Translations under genes and position numbers: made by a program
Source: Heterostelium multicystogenum
Lineage: Eukaryota; Evosea; Eumycetozoa; Acytosteliales; Acytosteliaceae
Reading direction: 5' to 3'
Assembly (NCBI GenBank): GCA_003667245.1
Contig: RCNN01000040.1
Coordinates: 1 to 64,000 of the forward strand
Length of the DNA: 64,000 nt
Shown here: piece after piece, positions 35,501-47,844 of the stretch
Numbering within the stretch: the stretch's first letter is position 1
Layout of the letters: each line of letters opens with the position of its first letter
Notes under the pieces: generated by a model
What the model was told of the DNA's origin: nothing
Database searches by the model: none
The model's input: the letters and a program-made list of their open reading frames with translations, nothing else

Positions 35501-36067
35501 CTGAAATGTGGTCGTTGGGGTTGGCGCTTGAACCGACACCGACTCCGCCGGCATTGTTGTTTCCGCCTGACAAGTTATTATTGCTGTTGCTGGTGTTGAG
35601 ACGCACTGTATTGTTGGGAGAGCGATGTGCCTGGTTGAGGGAGGGTGACATGAGCATGTTAGTCATGGGGATTGGCGAAGACGGTGATGCCTGACTGGCA
35701 GAGGGTGGGGTTGGTGGCGACGATATGGCGAGAGTCGACAGAGTTGGAATCTTTCTCTGCAGCAAATGCAATTCTCTTCGCTCCTCTTCATGCTGACCAA
35801 TCGAGAAATTCAATATCTTCTGTGAAGTGATGTAGTTTTGAATGACTATATTGTTGTCGGCATCTGCATAGAGCACCCAAGGGTTGACTGGATGTATGTC
35901 CATTGGTGTAAAGACAGTACTTGGATGACCTTTAGTCTTAAAGACAACATAGTTGACAATATCAGCTCTACTACTACCCTTTCCCAGCTGATTGGCAGCA
36001 GCAGCAGCTGAGAAGTACCACTTCCTGCCGAAGAGGAAGAAGCTGTACTACCTGTAGTTGAAGCCAT
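32584..36067 (-). CDS. WD40 subunit of the TSET coat complex (TTRAY2/TWD40-2 homologue)
   Basis: Large protein whose layout and local sequence match the plant TPLATE-complex subunit TWD40-2: MDIHPVNPWVLYADADNN at the start of the first propeller, then LVAFGSTDSVIRLWNVDKWE with TGGHSKN, later HPLQPQLW, FQLYDWWTLQPIGE, and an alpha-solenoid part with MAKFLTVRGHAKYCLQLTGI. TSET is an ancient relative of COPI and AP coats, acting in endocytosis at the plasma membrane in plants and Dictyostelium; its WD40 subunits form the outer layer. A Ser/Pro/Asn insert sits in the first propeller. Exons: 36067-35031, 34974-34810, 34735-33746, 33681-33488, 33428-32786 and 32710-32584. Frame breaks lie near 36020, 34880, 33590 and 33430. 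Confidence 0.78.
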
Positions 36068-36621
36068 TCTATCCTATCTAATAAATCTATCTAATCAAAT
36101 TGACGATACTTATTCAATCAATCAATCTAATCAAATTATATTTAATCGATTCTTAAGAAAGTGAAGATATCTTTAAACTAATTCTAATCTAATCTATAAT
36201 AATCTATAATAATAATAATAATAATAATAACAATGATAAGATAATGTGAATAGGTTTGCTTATGATAATATGAATGTAATGATATGATATTTTATTATTA
36301 CTATTACAATAAAGTAAATCTAGATTTACATCAAACAAACTAATTTTATTTTAAAAAAGTAAAAATAAAAAAAACAATTTTCTAAATTAAGGTGAAGCTG
36401 AGTAACACGCTTACTTGGAATATTTATGAATCATATTTATGAAATATTATAGGTTCTAATTTATTGTTATTTATAACAATGAAAATGAATTGTAATATTA
36501 ATAATAATAGAGGTAGAGAGTTCCAAAAAAAAAAATACCCAAAAAAAAAATAATATATGAAGTGAAGTATATTGTGTGTTGGAAAAATTAAACATAAATT
36601 GGAAGATTTTAAAGAGAATGT
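36068..36621. other. Intergenic region
   Basis: About 550 bp of AT-rich DNA with ATA repeats (about 36200-36230) and A runs around 36523-36551. No gene or structured element seen. Confidence 0.5.
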
Positions 36622-38881
36622 TCAAACACCTATCAAGACCGGTCTTTGAGCAACTTTGACTACCCATTTTGAGAAATCTTCGTTATGATGAATGTGTATT
36701 ACACCAATATTGGGATAATCTGAAACTGGGAATTGAGTCAATTCATCATTTCTTGTAAAGCTGATTGTCCAAGCTTCATCAGCATTCAGAAATTTGAGTT
36801 TTTTGTATGTTTTTTCATAATGTCTCTTTAAACCTTCATTGTCAGAATCGGCAATGAACTCCAATAAATAGAGGTCTTTATCATAATAAATTGCAAGATC
36901 AGGACGATCTTTTCCTTCAGCAGGGATGTGAGAGGAAACTGAAAACTTCTTAGAATGGAGCAAATAAGGATGATTGACTTTGGTTGACTTGATCCATGAA
37001 TATATGATTGTAAAGAACTGAAAGTGATAAAAATGACTCTACTGGCACTAATTGGTCATATTTAACAACATCAGAGTTAATGATTCCTTTGAAAATTTTG
37101 AATGTGTGATCATTTGAATTTTCTGTGAAGAAATTAAGAACTTGTTCATTAAAAAGAGATGGTACATCAATTTTGTCGTTGTTGATTGGAAATGGTATTG
37201 TTGGAGGTATTTGATCGAACATAATTAAACAAAAAGTCTTGATCAAAGGACATTTAAGGTTACATTTTTCAGGAATTACTTTGGAAGAGCTTATTTTACA
37301 AATTTTAATATTGGGATAATGATTTTATAATTATTTGGTGATAATACATACCCAAAGTGTGGTTTGATAAATCCTTCTGCTAGGAGAAAAGAGTCAGTTT
37401 CTTTAGAGTATGGCAAACAGTAAGGAAAGAACACTACAAAATATTTGAGCCTGAGGATTAAATCCTCATTCTTTTGAGAATTGAATGATTTTGCCATCCT
37501 TTGCACAGTTTTGTATCTTTTAAGTTGTGAGACTAGTTCATTTATTCTTAACTTTTCCCACTGAAATAATTTGACTGTATCAGATTTAATTAGCAAATTA
37601 TCTTCAATGGCTCTTCCACAAAGATTGACAAGTCCTGGGTGACTGAGAGATGTTAAAAACTCTAATTTTAATACTACTAAGATTTAACATACCCATTGGT
37701 TTGATTATAGATATCATACACCACATCTTTATGGATGTTTACAAGTCTAAGTTGATTGAATTTATTAAATAACTCCATAGTTTGCTCCAATGTGAAACCT
37801 ATATTCTCAACTACTTCTGTAGCACTGAATGGTGAAGAGCTGGTATATAAATCTGTGATTCTGAAAGAACCTAAGCCAATTATACTCTTTTGGATGTTAA
37901 TGATATTTAATTTCCCTTTCAAAGAAAAATTACTTACTAACAAAGGTGTTTGATTTGGGATATTTTTGTCATGTTTCCAAGATCGAAATAAACCGAGAAT
38001 ATTATTCTTTACATCTTCTCCAAAAGAATCTATCCTGTCAAATTCATCAATAAATAAAACAACTTTTTGGAACTTGGAGTCCAGCCATTTATTTGTATTG
38101 ATGGTTGAAAATATGTGCTCATTGGACCCAATAATCCCATTAATCTCTTTTTTCATAGATATTAGACACCCAATTATGAACTGAAATGACAAATCTATTC
38201 ATAAAATTATCACTATTAAATGACTTTTCGAGGTCGACACTATAATTAAAATGATTGGTAATTTAGGATTTAGTCATCTACAAATATTTATCTACTTACT
38301 ATATTGGAAAGATTGATTGCTGCATAAAATAAGTAAAGAGTTCGTACAATCCTGAAGTCTTTCCAGATGATCTTGTTCCATGCAGTAAACAAAAGTCTCC
38401 ATTTAAAATCTTGTTGATGATTGATTGGTACTGGGGCATTCGACTGATCCAAACATATTTCTTATTTCTCTCCTCAATCCAAATTGATGGAGCAAAAGGT
38501 TGGTATGTAGATATTTTCTAAATTTTTGATTGAAAGGAAAAATTATAAGAGAAAGTAAAATATTATTAGTAAAAAACCCAAGGTTATTTGTATTTAACTT
38601 ACCGATTTCTTGTGATGGTTTTTAGAAGATAGGAAAGGTAAGAAGAAAAAGAAAAAGAAATGTTAGAATTGAATCGACGTTTCTTAGTTATTGGGTTGTG
38701 TGAGTTACGAGATGAAGAACTTTCATTAAAGTCAGATATTGTTTTGTAACTGACTTGTGATAATCCCAAAGAGGATCGTGTATTTAGATAATTAAGGTGT
38801 TCAACGTTACTCTTTTTCAGTATCCGAGTTATCTTTGAGATGTAATGAGTTGTCAAGAAATTTGGTTGTTTGATTATCCAT
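36622..38881 (-). CDS. P-loop NTPase plus nuclease-like protein, Crinkler-type architecture
   Basis: A STAND/AAA-like NTPase: Walker A GTRSSGKTS, Walker B VVLFIDEFDRI, and a winged-helix-like NTPase end with the TNGHPGLV motif. The C-terminal domain has PDLAIYYDKDLYLLEFI, the spacing of Asp and Glu expected of a PD-(D/E)xK nuclease, then WTISFTRNDE and a conserved terminal strand. The NTPase-nuclease pairing is the one described for Crinkler (CRN)/RHS-type eukaryotic effectors; nuclease activity here is inferred. The N-terminus is disordered and basic (KKRRF), possibly nuclear. Exons: 38881-38603, 38517-38300, 38239-37693 and 37642-36622. Frame breaks near 38820, 38640, 38185, 37300 and 36990, mostly A or T runs. 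No signal peptide. Alternative: an unrelated dictyostelid NTPase family. Confidence 0.65.
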
Positions 38882-41800
38882 AAAAAAGAAATAAATAAAT
38901 AATATGAATAAAAGTAATAGAAAAAAAATGCAAGAGTAAGAAAAAAAACAAAATGAAGAAATTAGTATTAGAGAGATCGACACTAAACACACATATTTAC
39001 ACGAAATAATGAACAACTCACTCTATCTAAAAGTCCAAATCGAGAACATTTTGGTATATACAATCCTTTTAATAACTATTTAGGCTCTTGTTGTAAACTC
39101 GCACACTCAATTTGTCTTGTTAATGACTATGAATCATAGTAATTAATTTAACATTACTTATTTTTCTTTCTCTTTCTCCTTTACCTACCTTAAAACTCAC
39201 AAAAGTTTCTAAAGGAATAACTGTCCTCTCCATATCATTGTTAATTGTCAACAGTCTTCATGAATTCTTTTTTCTTTCAATCATTAATCCACTTTGTAAT
39301 CTCTAGTAAATAATTTTTATCTCTGAAGGATTTCATAATAAATTATAAACAAGAGCTTTAGAAATTCATTAACACAGCTAAATGTTAATAATTCATAAAA
39401 ATTGTATCAAGTAATTTAAATTAACACACTCAATTTATGATTGGTACTAATTAATCTTTGATTTGGTTTGGTCACAAAATGAATTAATAAAAAACATATT
39501 TATTACAATGACAATAGAATAAAATAATGACAAATGATCATGCTATTAGATTTTTCCTCAAATAAAGTGGTCTTATCTGATTACTATGTTTTTGTAAATT
39601 CTATTTGAAATTATGAATAAGTTTATTTGATGTGTTTTTGCTGAGAAGGAGAGGATGGAGGTATGGGATATCTTTTGGTTGGTAAGGAAGAAGGTGAATC
39701 AATATTGGCCATGGAATTCTATTCTTTTGGGATTATGTAAATATTGAATTTGAAATGTAGAAACTTGGAATACTATCCTCTGCAATAAACTTTTAAACCA
39801 TGGAATACTATGATCCATGTTCCATTAAATTATTTAAACCAAACTTTGAAATATCTTGAGGCAATAATCTAATAATAATAAAAGATAAATTGGAAAGAAT
39901 AATCGTACTACTTGAAATTTGATTCATTCATTATAAAGTTAGGTTAATATTATAAATCATACAATATTCTTTCTATCCTTTCTATCAATCCAACTTAAAT
40001 ACATACGATTTTTTGGAATCTTTAAAAGTTTATTGGAGAAGATTATACTATTAAACTAAAACATTTCAAATAGAATAAGATAAATAAAAGCCAAAGAAAT
40101 TATTATTTAATTATTAATTATTATAAATTATAGATATATATTTAAATAATTTCATATCAAGACTAGTAATTTGATTTATCTTATATAAATCCAATGTAAA
40201 ATTAGAAATATGTATATATTGAATAATTATGATTGTTTAATATTATAAAAAGTATTTAGAATTAGTTTGAATTATTAAAGAGAAACTATTTATATCTGTT
40301 AATGATATTTGTTGGGTTGGAATGGTATTTGAAATGAACTGAAGAGGAAACTTGATTGTAGTGAATTTTGATAAGTTGTGAGATACTTGTTGTATTTTTA
40401 TAGGATGAAAATGTGGAAAAAGAATGTTGATCAAAGTGATTGTCAGATACCGCCAAGGTATTCTTGGGGTTAATTGAGTAACAAAGGCACTATTGAGTAG
40501 TTGAGGGTGGGACTGAATGAATGATTGTTTAAGTGATGTCTTGGTGAGGTGTTTTCTAAACTAAATTTTCTATAAAAGTTTTGGTCACGGTTATAGATCT
40601 AACAACATTGTATCTATTGGCGTGCTTTAGACTTGAACTAAAAAGTGTTGAATACAGTTTAGAAGGCTTGTTTATTTAAGGTAACAAAACACAACACACT
40701 TTTTATGAATAAAAACATCAAAAACAAACGCAAATAATTAATGATGTTGATGATGATAATATAAAGTCAGACCACCCACATCACAGAGAATCACCCGCTC
40801 TCAGTAGACATTCTAATTTTTATTCTTTTAAATAAAATAAATTAAAATATAAAATAGATTATTATTAAATTTCTGTGATTATTATATTCTTTTTTGTTTT
40901 TGGACTTTTGTTATTGTTGTTGTTGATGTTAACTTGAATTCTGTTGTTGTAGGCGGTGTTTCAGAATGGTAGATGTTTCACCATAGTCACCACAGAATAT
41001 CAACCCCCATATTTCACTTTATTTGGAAAATTAAAGTTAAAAATCTGCGCTTGTTGTTAACAACATATAGATTTTTGCTGAATCACCCTATCTTGTGATT
41101 CCACAATACTTTTTTGTACTTTTACCAAAGAAAAATGTTGTCAATAACAAGTCTTGTACATCAACTCACACATTTATATTTTAAATTGTGATTTTATTTT
41201 GGTCAATCAGAAATCCAAAGTTTTATCTGCAAATGGAATATTCGAAATTTTTCAATGCCTGAATGGGCTTTGGCTCAGCAAAAGGGGTGCTAGATTTTAG
41301 AGAAATTGAATCTTTGAAAAAAAGATCAGATTTAAGCGAATTTAGTCTGAGGCCGAAAAAAGCTTCTTTCTCTTAAACAACACCTCCACCCATGGATAGG
41401 CAAAGCCAATTGATTTTTGAAATAAACCCTCTAAAAATAATAGGATGTTACTATTATTACCAAAGAGAGAGTGGGTGGAGTCGTCTCAATCAAACCATTC
41501 ACACAAATGATGAAATCAACTGTGCCCCTTTTTTGGAGTTTAGTGAATGTTCGATCATTCTTATGTTGTATTTTATTGTCATCCCAATAACTTTTTTATT
41601 CCCTGCACCAACCAACTCTGGTGCAAACCCAATAAAAAAGGATAAATACTTGTTATTTTCCAAAAGTATTGATCAAGATAAGATAACAAACTATTACCAA
41701 TTAGATTATTATTGCAAGAGAAATGTGTTATTTATTTGAGGTCCTCTTTCAGGCCCATAAAGAGAACTTTCATTTTGTTTAAAGGAAATGGTGTTTATCA

Positions 41801-42278
41801 ACAGATGTACTCCATGTCATTATCTTGGTGAAAGATGAAGATGAATTGCTAATAATGAGAAGCGAATTACAAGCTCAATAGAAACCAAATCAAATAATTA
41901 AAATCAATAGATCACGAGTGACAAAGCGCTCATAGATAAGGACAGAAACAGCTATTTTATAGCGAAAATATATACCTCCCTCCTTTTTCAATAATCCACA
42001 AGTGACTACAACGCAGAGAGTACGATTTTTTTAAGTGTTCTAATGTATCAGTGAGTGGAAAGTTCCGACAACTTTGTTAAATGGTTGCTACAATCAATGA
42101 AAAGGGTTAGAGCTTATTGACATCCAATTCCTGCATAGATTAATACTATTTTGTCTATTTTCAGACCTATTAAAGTCAAGTCAGTTCAATTCTTTGGATA
42201 CAAATAGATCCAAGTGCAAATATAACAATTCGATTTAATCAGTGAGTCAGAGGCAGCAATTATTTATTTATGATTTTA
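38882..42278. other. Long gene-poor AT-rich region
   Basis: About 3.4 kb, the largest gap in the window. I find no gene I can name. It contains the Met-less minus-strand open frame at 40243-40560 and a plus-strand open frame at 41392-41739 of AT-driven composition. There are no terminal repeats or target-site duplications to mark a transposon, and no tRNA-like B boxes. Confidence 0.5.
40243..40560 (-). other. Open frame of about 105 codons without start codon
   Basis: A continuous minus-strand reading frame runs from after a stop near 40563 to a stop at 40243-40245 and reads protein-like (VTQLTPRIPWRYLTITLI, then FPLQFISNTIPTQQISLTDI). It has no ATG, but a 3' splice-like GAAAATTTAG lies right at its upstream end, so it could be a final exon or a gene fragment. 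No family recognised. Confidence 0.3.
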
Positions 42279-44698
42279 TTATTTTGAAGTTGATGCTGCT
42301 GTTGTTGTTGAAATGGTGTTTGTATTGGTTGTTTGCTGCAGTGCTTTTATGAATTCTGATGGGTTGCTTAATGATTTACGAGCGCGATTCGCGACTAAAT
42401 TGGCATTTGTAATATTTTTAGCACAATCCAATTCAAATTGACGATAGTCGAGCCATGATTTCGTATCTTCAGATGCACACTTTTTGATTTGGAAATATCT
42501 CTCGTACAATGTTCTGATTTCTACCAAATCGGGGGTAGCTGACTGATGGTAGTGGATGCACTTCAAAAGCATCTCCCTGGATACTGGAAGGAATTGGAGA
42601 CAGAGTTGATAGGCTTCTTTGAGTTCGCTCATCGAATATTCGTTGATAAACAGGTAGTCGATTAAATAATTCTTGACGACGTCTTGGCATTTGGTTTGAC
42701 CATCAAGCAATCTCATGGTTTTCTAGAGTATTATATTATAAATAGAGAGACGAGTGATTGGTTAGTTGTTGGTTGGTTGGTTGTTATCTAGCCGACGCGA
42801 CGATTGTCTTGCATACCTTGAAGAGTTCTATGATTTGTTTGTACGATAGCTTTGTTGAGCCGTTGAGCTTATAATCGATGTAGTTGAGTGTAAATGATTG
42901 AAAGCAGTTTAAGGATTCGGAGCTGCTTTCTTTGTTGTTGAAGAGTTGACTAATTGCTTGTTCAAAACAAGCATCGAGTTTGTTGCTGTCACCAAGTGAG
43001 TTGGCTCTCTTGAGCAAACTCATTCTCTGATTCCATAGCATAACGCTCTTTGGCTGCTTAGTAGTAGCCTTAACTGAGGCTTCGATTGCCTTCTTTTTCA
43101 TACCCAACTTGCAAAGGTAGTCGACATAGATATAGTATCCATCTTCGCCAAGGATATCCTTGTTTACACCATTTTCAAGTACCTTCATAATAAATTGTTC
43201 GATTGCTGTGATCTGTGAGGGACGTAGGCGGTGGTTAGTAGCTGTTTGGGTACATATATGCAATATGGTGCCAACTTACAATTTCATTGTTATCAATTGT
43301 GATACGCTTAAGTTGTTTAATCATGAGATTGTAGATTGCAATGATGATATCGTCATTGGCCAATGCTTCTACACCGCTCTTGAGAATCTCCTTGGCATTC
43401 TCCAAGAGTGGCTTAAATGCAGCACTATCTTCTTTGGTGATGATTTTGTGCTTATCACCCAATTCTGTTTTAGCCAACATAGTCCAAAGTCTCTTGTCGG
43501 TGTCTGAAAAGTCAGCCTTGAGCGAGGCGATGATATCGGCTTGCAATGCCTTTCCTATTCTCTCTACATCCTTGATAGTTGTCGGATTCTGCTTGCCACT
43601 CTCCATAAAGACTTGAACGATCTTATAGAACTTCTTTCTAAACTCAAAGTCCTTTCCAACCTCTGCAGTAAGCAACAACATAGCTGTTAGTTATCCTTCT
43701 GTCGTAGGACATCATTCTTCCAACATCAAACAATAGTTACTTTGTATAGCATTCTTGAAAACAATCGATGCAATCTTTCCTTGCAAGATAGCCGAGCCCT
43801 TTAATGTTGCGGCATTGAACATTTCTTGACCAAAAGTGACGAATCTCTCTTTGTCGGACTCATCGAGAGCTGGTAGATTTGCGATTTTAATAGACTTTTG
43901 TTGTTGCTTTTCCTTCTCCTCTTCTGACTCCTCTTGAATATTCGATACTCTGTTCAAAAGAATCGCAATGTAGCTCAGCTCAAGTGTATAGAAGTAGTGC
44001 CACAATGATGGGGCATCATTACAATACTGCAATCCCATTTGAATCAAGTTTCTAGCTGCTGAAATATTACGATTGACCTCAAATTCGAAAGCTGCAGCCA
44101 ATCTCCAAAGTGTTGCTGAACGTGGAAGATGTTGAAGAGCCAAAGCAAATATCCTTTAGAGATAGAGAGAAATTAGTCGCTATTCTTGCTACATTCAATA
44201 GTTTAGTGTAGCAATACCTACTTTCCTGTACCCTCTTTGTTAGCACGATTCACTCTAAGATTTATATAGCTGAGCCAAAGTGATTCATCTTTGGAGAACT
44301 TGTGAACAGCACGTGAGTATAGAATCATGGCTTGTCTCAATGGAGATCTTAATCTATAGTCGTATTCCATTCCTAAGAGATTGCATTGTAAGATTGATTG
44401 AATCAATTAGCATCGTCGAATATGATGGTGGCTTGTCATGTATAGTGAGATCACTCTCTATCTATGGATGCATACCTTTCTCTCTGGCACGTTGGTGCAA
44501 CATTCGATCCAAAGTCAATTCATATTTAATATACTTTATAAAGTCATCTTTCTTTGCTCCCTTATTAGCCAACTTGTATTCCAAGTTCTGTCTCTGATTC
44601 ATAATCTCCTTGCATTCTGCTTTGGTGATGATACCGATCTTGACGATCTTGAGAGTATCATCCAATATCGAATCTATATTTGTAAACACTCTATCCAT
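42279..44698 (-). CDS. utp6: U3 snoRNP-associated protein UTP6 (HAT-repeat)
   Basis: Component of the small-subunit processome that processes pre-18S rRNA in the nucleolus. The N-terminus matches UTP6: MDRVFTNIDSILDDTLKI, NQRQNLEYKLANKGAKKDD and FIKYIKYELTLD, followed by HAT (half-a-TPR) repeats such as LWLSYINLRVNRANKE, ATLWRLAAAFEFEVNRNIS and SWLDYRQFELDCAKN. Exons: 44698-44476, 44372-44222, 44153-43741, 43683-43280, 43212-42817 and 42722-42279; introns of 103, 68, 57, 67 and 94 nt. The reading frame is intact through all six exons, which makes it one of the few long clean genes here. The tail is Thr/Ser-rich. Confidence 0.92.
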
Positions 44699-45853
44699 TT
44701 TTGTTATCTATCTATCTATCTATCTATCTACTAAACCAGACAACTAGTGTAGTAATATATTATAATATCGATTAATAGTTGTATGTAATCCCAACAAAAG
44801 CAAGAAAAGTAATAATAATCAAAAATCAACAAAATGTATTTTTAATTTTAAAAAAAAAATTGAAAAACGAACGAAAGTTTTTTACACTTTAAAGAGATAC
44901 CTAAAAAAACTAATTCAATACTCTCATTCATTTTCTAATATTAATTGATTAGGAAACACCTATATCTTTTCCCTCAACTTAGTTTGTATAAATTATATTA
45001 TTATAAGTATAGCTATAGCAAATTAAATAATAATATCTAATTTTATAAGTTATTATATCAAAATAGGAATTTAGGGTATATTTGATATTGGTGATGATGT
45101 TAAATTAAAATATCTAATATTATTATTTTTTAAAATGAAAATATCAAGAAGTATTTATATATCAACATATTATTTTAATATAAGTATTTTAGCACCCAGG
45201 GTATTAAAGTAAAGTTTATACTTTTGATCTATGGATTTTAAAATTCAATAAAAAATTAAATATCTTTTAATATATTGATTTCTTCATTCATGTAGGAAAG
45301 ATAAAAATAAAAGTAGGAAGATAAGAAAAAGTGTAGTGAACTTAACACATCGTTTGGTGAGGGTTAGCCATTGATTACTAAATCAGTCAGGTACGGGGTG
45401 TCTGTATAACGAATTGTACGCGTAATCAACAATACCAATGAATTGATTCTATGCATTTGTTGATGTTTACAAATTTAAAACAGGTACAGATCTTTTTATC
45501 ATTCAAAATATCCTCCAACATCAAAAAGATGACCACATAAAGTAAGCCCTTATGAATTTTTCACACACTTTTTACATGAATTTCAAGCTTCGGAATTAAC
45601 AATTCTCCAAAAAATCGATGTTTTTACACATTAGGAATGATTCGGCATTATAAAAAATAATGTGAACCAATTTTTTTAAAGTGATTCATTTGCAGTTTTA
45701 CCCAACAACAAAATATCAATCATAAAAACTATAAAAACAAATCGAGGTCCTTCACCGGCAATTACATTACATTAATCATCAAAGATATACAAATAAACAT
45801 ACATATACTTTTATTATACACATACTTATATATATTTAAATACAATTAAAACA
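44699..45853. other. Divergent intergenic region
   Basis: About 1.15 kb of very AT-rich DNA between utp6 (minus) and the secreted-protein gene (plus). No supported feature other than the TATC repeat next to utp6. Confidence 0.5.
44705..44731. repeat. (TATC)n microsatellite
   Basis: Six to seven tandem TATC units directly upstream of the utp6 start codon (44698), that is in its promoter or leader. Confidence 0.9.
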
Positions 45854-46342
45854 ATGAGATTTACTACTATTATTCTTGCTGCTTTCGTTCTTGCTGCTTT
45901 CTTCATGGCCTGTTCCGCTGAGGGACCATGGACTCTTTCTCCAGTAGGTATTAACTTTAAATAAATAATATTAAATCTACTCTAATTGGTTTCCACTTAA
46001 ATCATTTAGGGTGAATCAGTTTCAGGTATCAACACTTGGGTTTTGCCAAGAATGACCACTGTTGGTGTCAAGAACGGTAATACCACCGAAGGTAGATTGA
46101 GAATGCAAGCTGGTCTCTCCCCAGAGGAGGAAGACGACATTGCACCAACTTCAACTGTTACCTACGAACGTGACTTTGGTGCTTTCCCACTCACTGTTTA
46201 CCAATGTTGGTTTCACCATGCTCACTGGTAAGTATTAGTTTTTTATATAGCTCAACTTTGAAACTAATCAATTTTCAATTTTAACTACTATAGTCTGGAC
46301 TGCTTAAATTTAAATACTTTTAATAAAAATATTTCTTTGTAA
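45854..46342 (+). CDS. Small secreted protein of unknown function
   Basis: Not recognised. The signal peptide is clear: MRFTTIILAAFVLAAFFMACSA, followed by EGPWTLSPGES. The mature part is about 85 residues (WVLPRMTTVGVKNGNTTEG, LSPEEEDDIAPTSTVTY, FPLTVYQCWFHHAH). Exon 1 is 45854-45943, intron 45944-46009 (66 nt), exon 2 from 46010. Exon 2 either ends at the TAA after HHAHW (about 46229) or is spliced at 46228-46293 to a last exon ending at 46342 that adds CLDCLNLN; the splice sites are good and the extra Cys residues fit a secreted protein, so I prefer the longer form. Confidence 0.65.
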
Positions 46343-46723
46343 TTAATTTGATAGTTCTACTGAATCAGTATTTATTCTCAGAAAAACTTATGTGGAGCAA
46401 TGAGGATTAATAGTTGGTTATCTCAATATTAACAATGGATTTTTATTTAGATTTGGAAATTCAGTTAGTATACCCAATATTTGTGAATTGGAATTCTTGA
46501 TGTTCAAGGTTGAATACTATCATAAACTCCTCTAGTTTAATGGCCCAATAGGAATTATGAAAATGGATTTCCACAAGAAATGGTTTAAAATCAAAACATA
46601 ATCATATAATCCTTTTTGAAAAACAACTTTATACAACTTTGCCAACTTGTGATTTCTGACAAATTATTAATTAATATGAGAATTTATTATTGACATGAAT
46701 GAACAAATGAAGAAATCTTTGAG
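46343..46723. other. Convergent intergenic spacer
   Basis: About 380 bp of AT-rich DNA between two converging secreted-protein genes. No feature seen. Confidence 0.5.
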
Positions 46724-47398
46724 TTATGTACAAATTTCCACCAAAGGATTATAGCATCGTCCCTGTTGTTTAAATTAGAATTATTATTTCCAATTATTTG
46801 ATAATGTTAAACATACCTTGCAAATATAGAAATTGAATGGACAGCTTACTCCGTTATAACAATATCCAAAATTAGGATTAAAACAATGGTTTCTGGAAAT
46901 AAAAATATTAATTTCAGTTTTGTTTAATAGAAATATTGACAAGTAATACTTTACCCACATGGATTCTCTGGAGCAATACATCTGGGAGGAGTATTAATAG
47001 GAACTATCCTTCCATCTTGACATTTTTGTACTCTAGGATCAAAGCAATCTCTGTCAGGATCAGGCTTCATTCAAAACATTAAAAAAAAAAACAAAAGAAA
47101 ATAATTAGAATGAAAATAGAGAATAATTAATAGTGTTTAATAACATTACTGGACATCTTCCTTGACCTATTGGACATACAATGTTATCTATATTAGGAGG
47201 ATAAATAAATAAATATATATTAATAATAACACAATTTTTTTCTCGTATATCTATAACATACCAATACATTCACTTAATGGCTTTGCTATAACAAGTAGGA
47301 CCTAATCTAGTCTGACAAATTGATTGTCCAGGTAAACATATATCAGTAGCATCACTTACACCAATGACAATAACTATTAAAACTATTAATAAATTCAT
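46724..47398 (-). CDS. Cysteine-rich secreted protein
   Basis: Five small exons: 47398-47262, 47187-47150, 47064-46955, 46892-46817 and 46762-46724, all with GT-AG borders. The protein starts with a signal peptide (MNLLIVLIVIVIGVSDAT) and then has evenly spaced Cys residues: DICLPGQSICQ, NIVCPIGQGRCP, DRDCFDPRVQKCQDG, ENPCGNHCFNPNFGYCYNG, YICKGRCYNPLVEICT. It is a repeated disulfide-rich module seen in dictyostelid extracellular proteins; function not known. One frame break sits in exon 1 at an AAA run near 47283. The coherent Cys spacing across all splice junctions is the main support for this model. Confidence 0.75.
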
Positions 47399-47844
47399 AA
47401 TTGGATTTTCCAACAATGTAAGACAAAATCAAATTGTTTGTTTGAAAATAACATGTAACAAAATAATTTATAAGATTGTTCCAATTTGGGAAATGGATTT
47501 ATTAATGATAAATTGTAAATTAATTAATTTAATATATTTATTCTAAATTACAATTATAATTAATATATATTTATTGGGTCCAATATGCGAAATTGTCGTA
47601 TCCTTTTATAATTGGAGGTGAAAGTATAAATTTTACTTTTAAACCACTAATTTTGCAATGAAAAATTAAAAAAAAATGTCAAATCAAATTTGTAATTTTA
47701 GAGCAAAAAAAAGAGAGGTTAATCTAAGTAATCAGATCATCGATTATAATATCTTCTAATGTATATAAAATAACGATTATCTAGTTTAATATATATAAAT
47801 ATAATATAATATCGTACGATAAAGAAAGTATATGTGTTTGAAAG
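47399..47844. other. Divergent promoter region
   Basis: About 450 bp, AT-rich, between the Cys-rich gene (minus) and lsm1 (plus). No specific site identified. Confidence 0.5.

Noticed and set aside
41392..41739. Plus-strand open frame of 115 codons
   Set aside because: Composition follows the AT-rich surroundings, there is no recognisable domain, and no codon bias like that of neighbouring genes.
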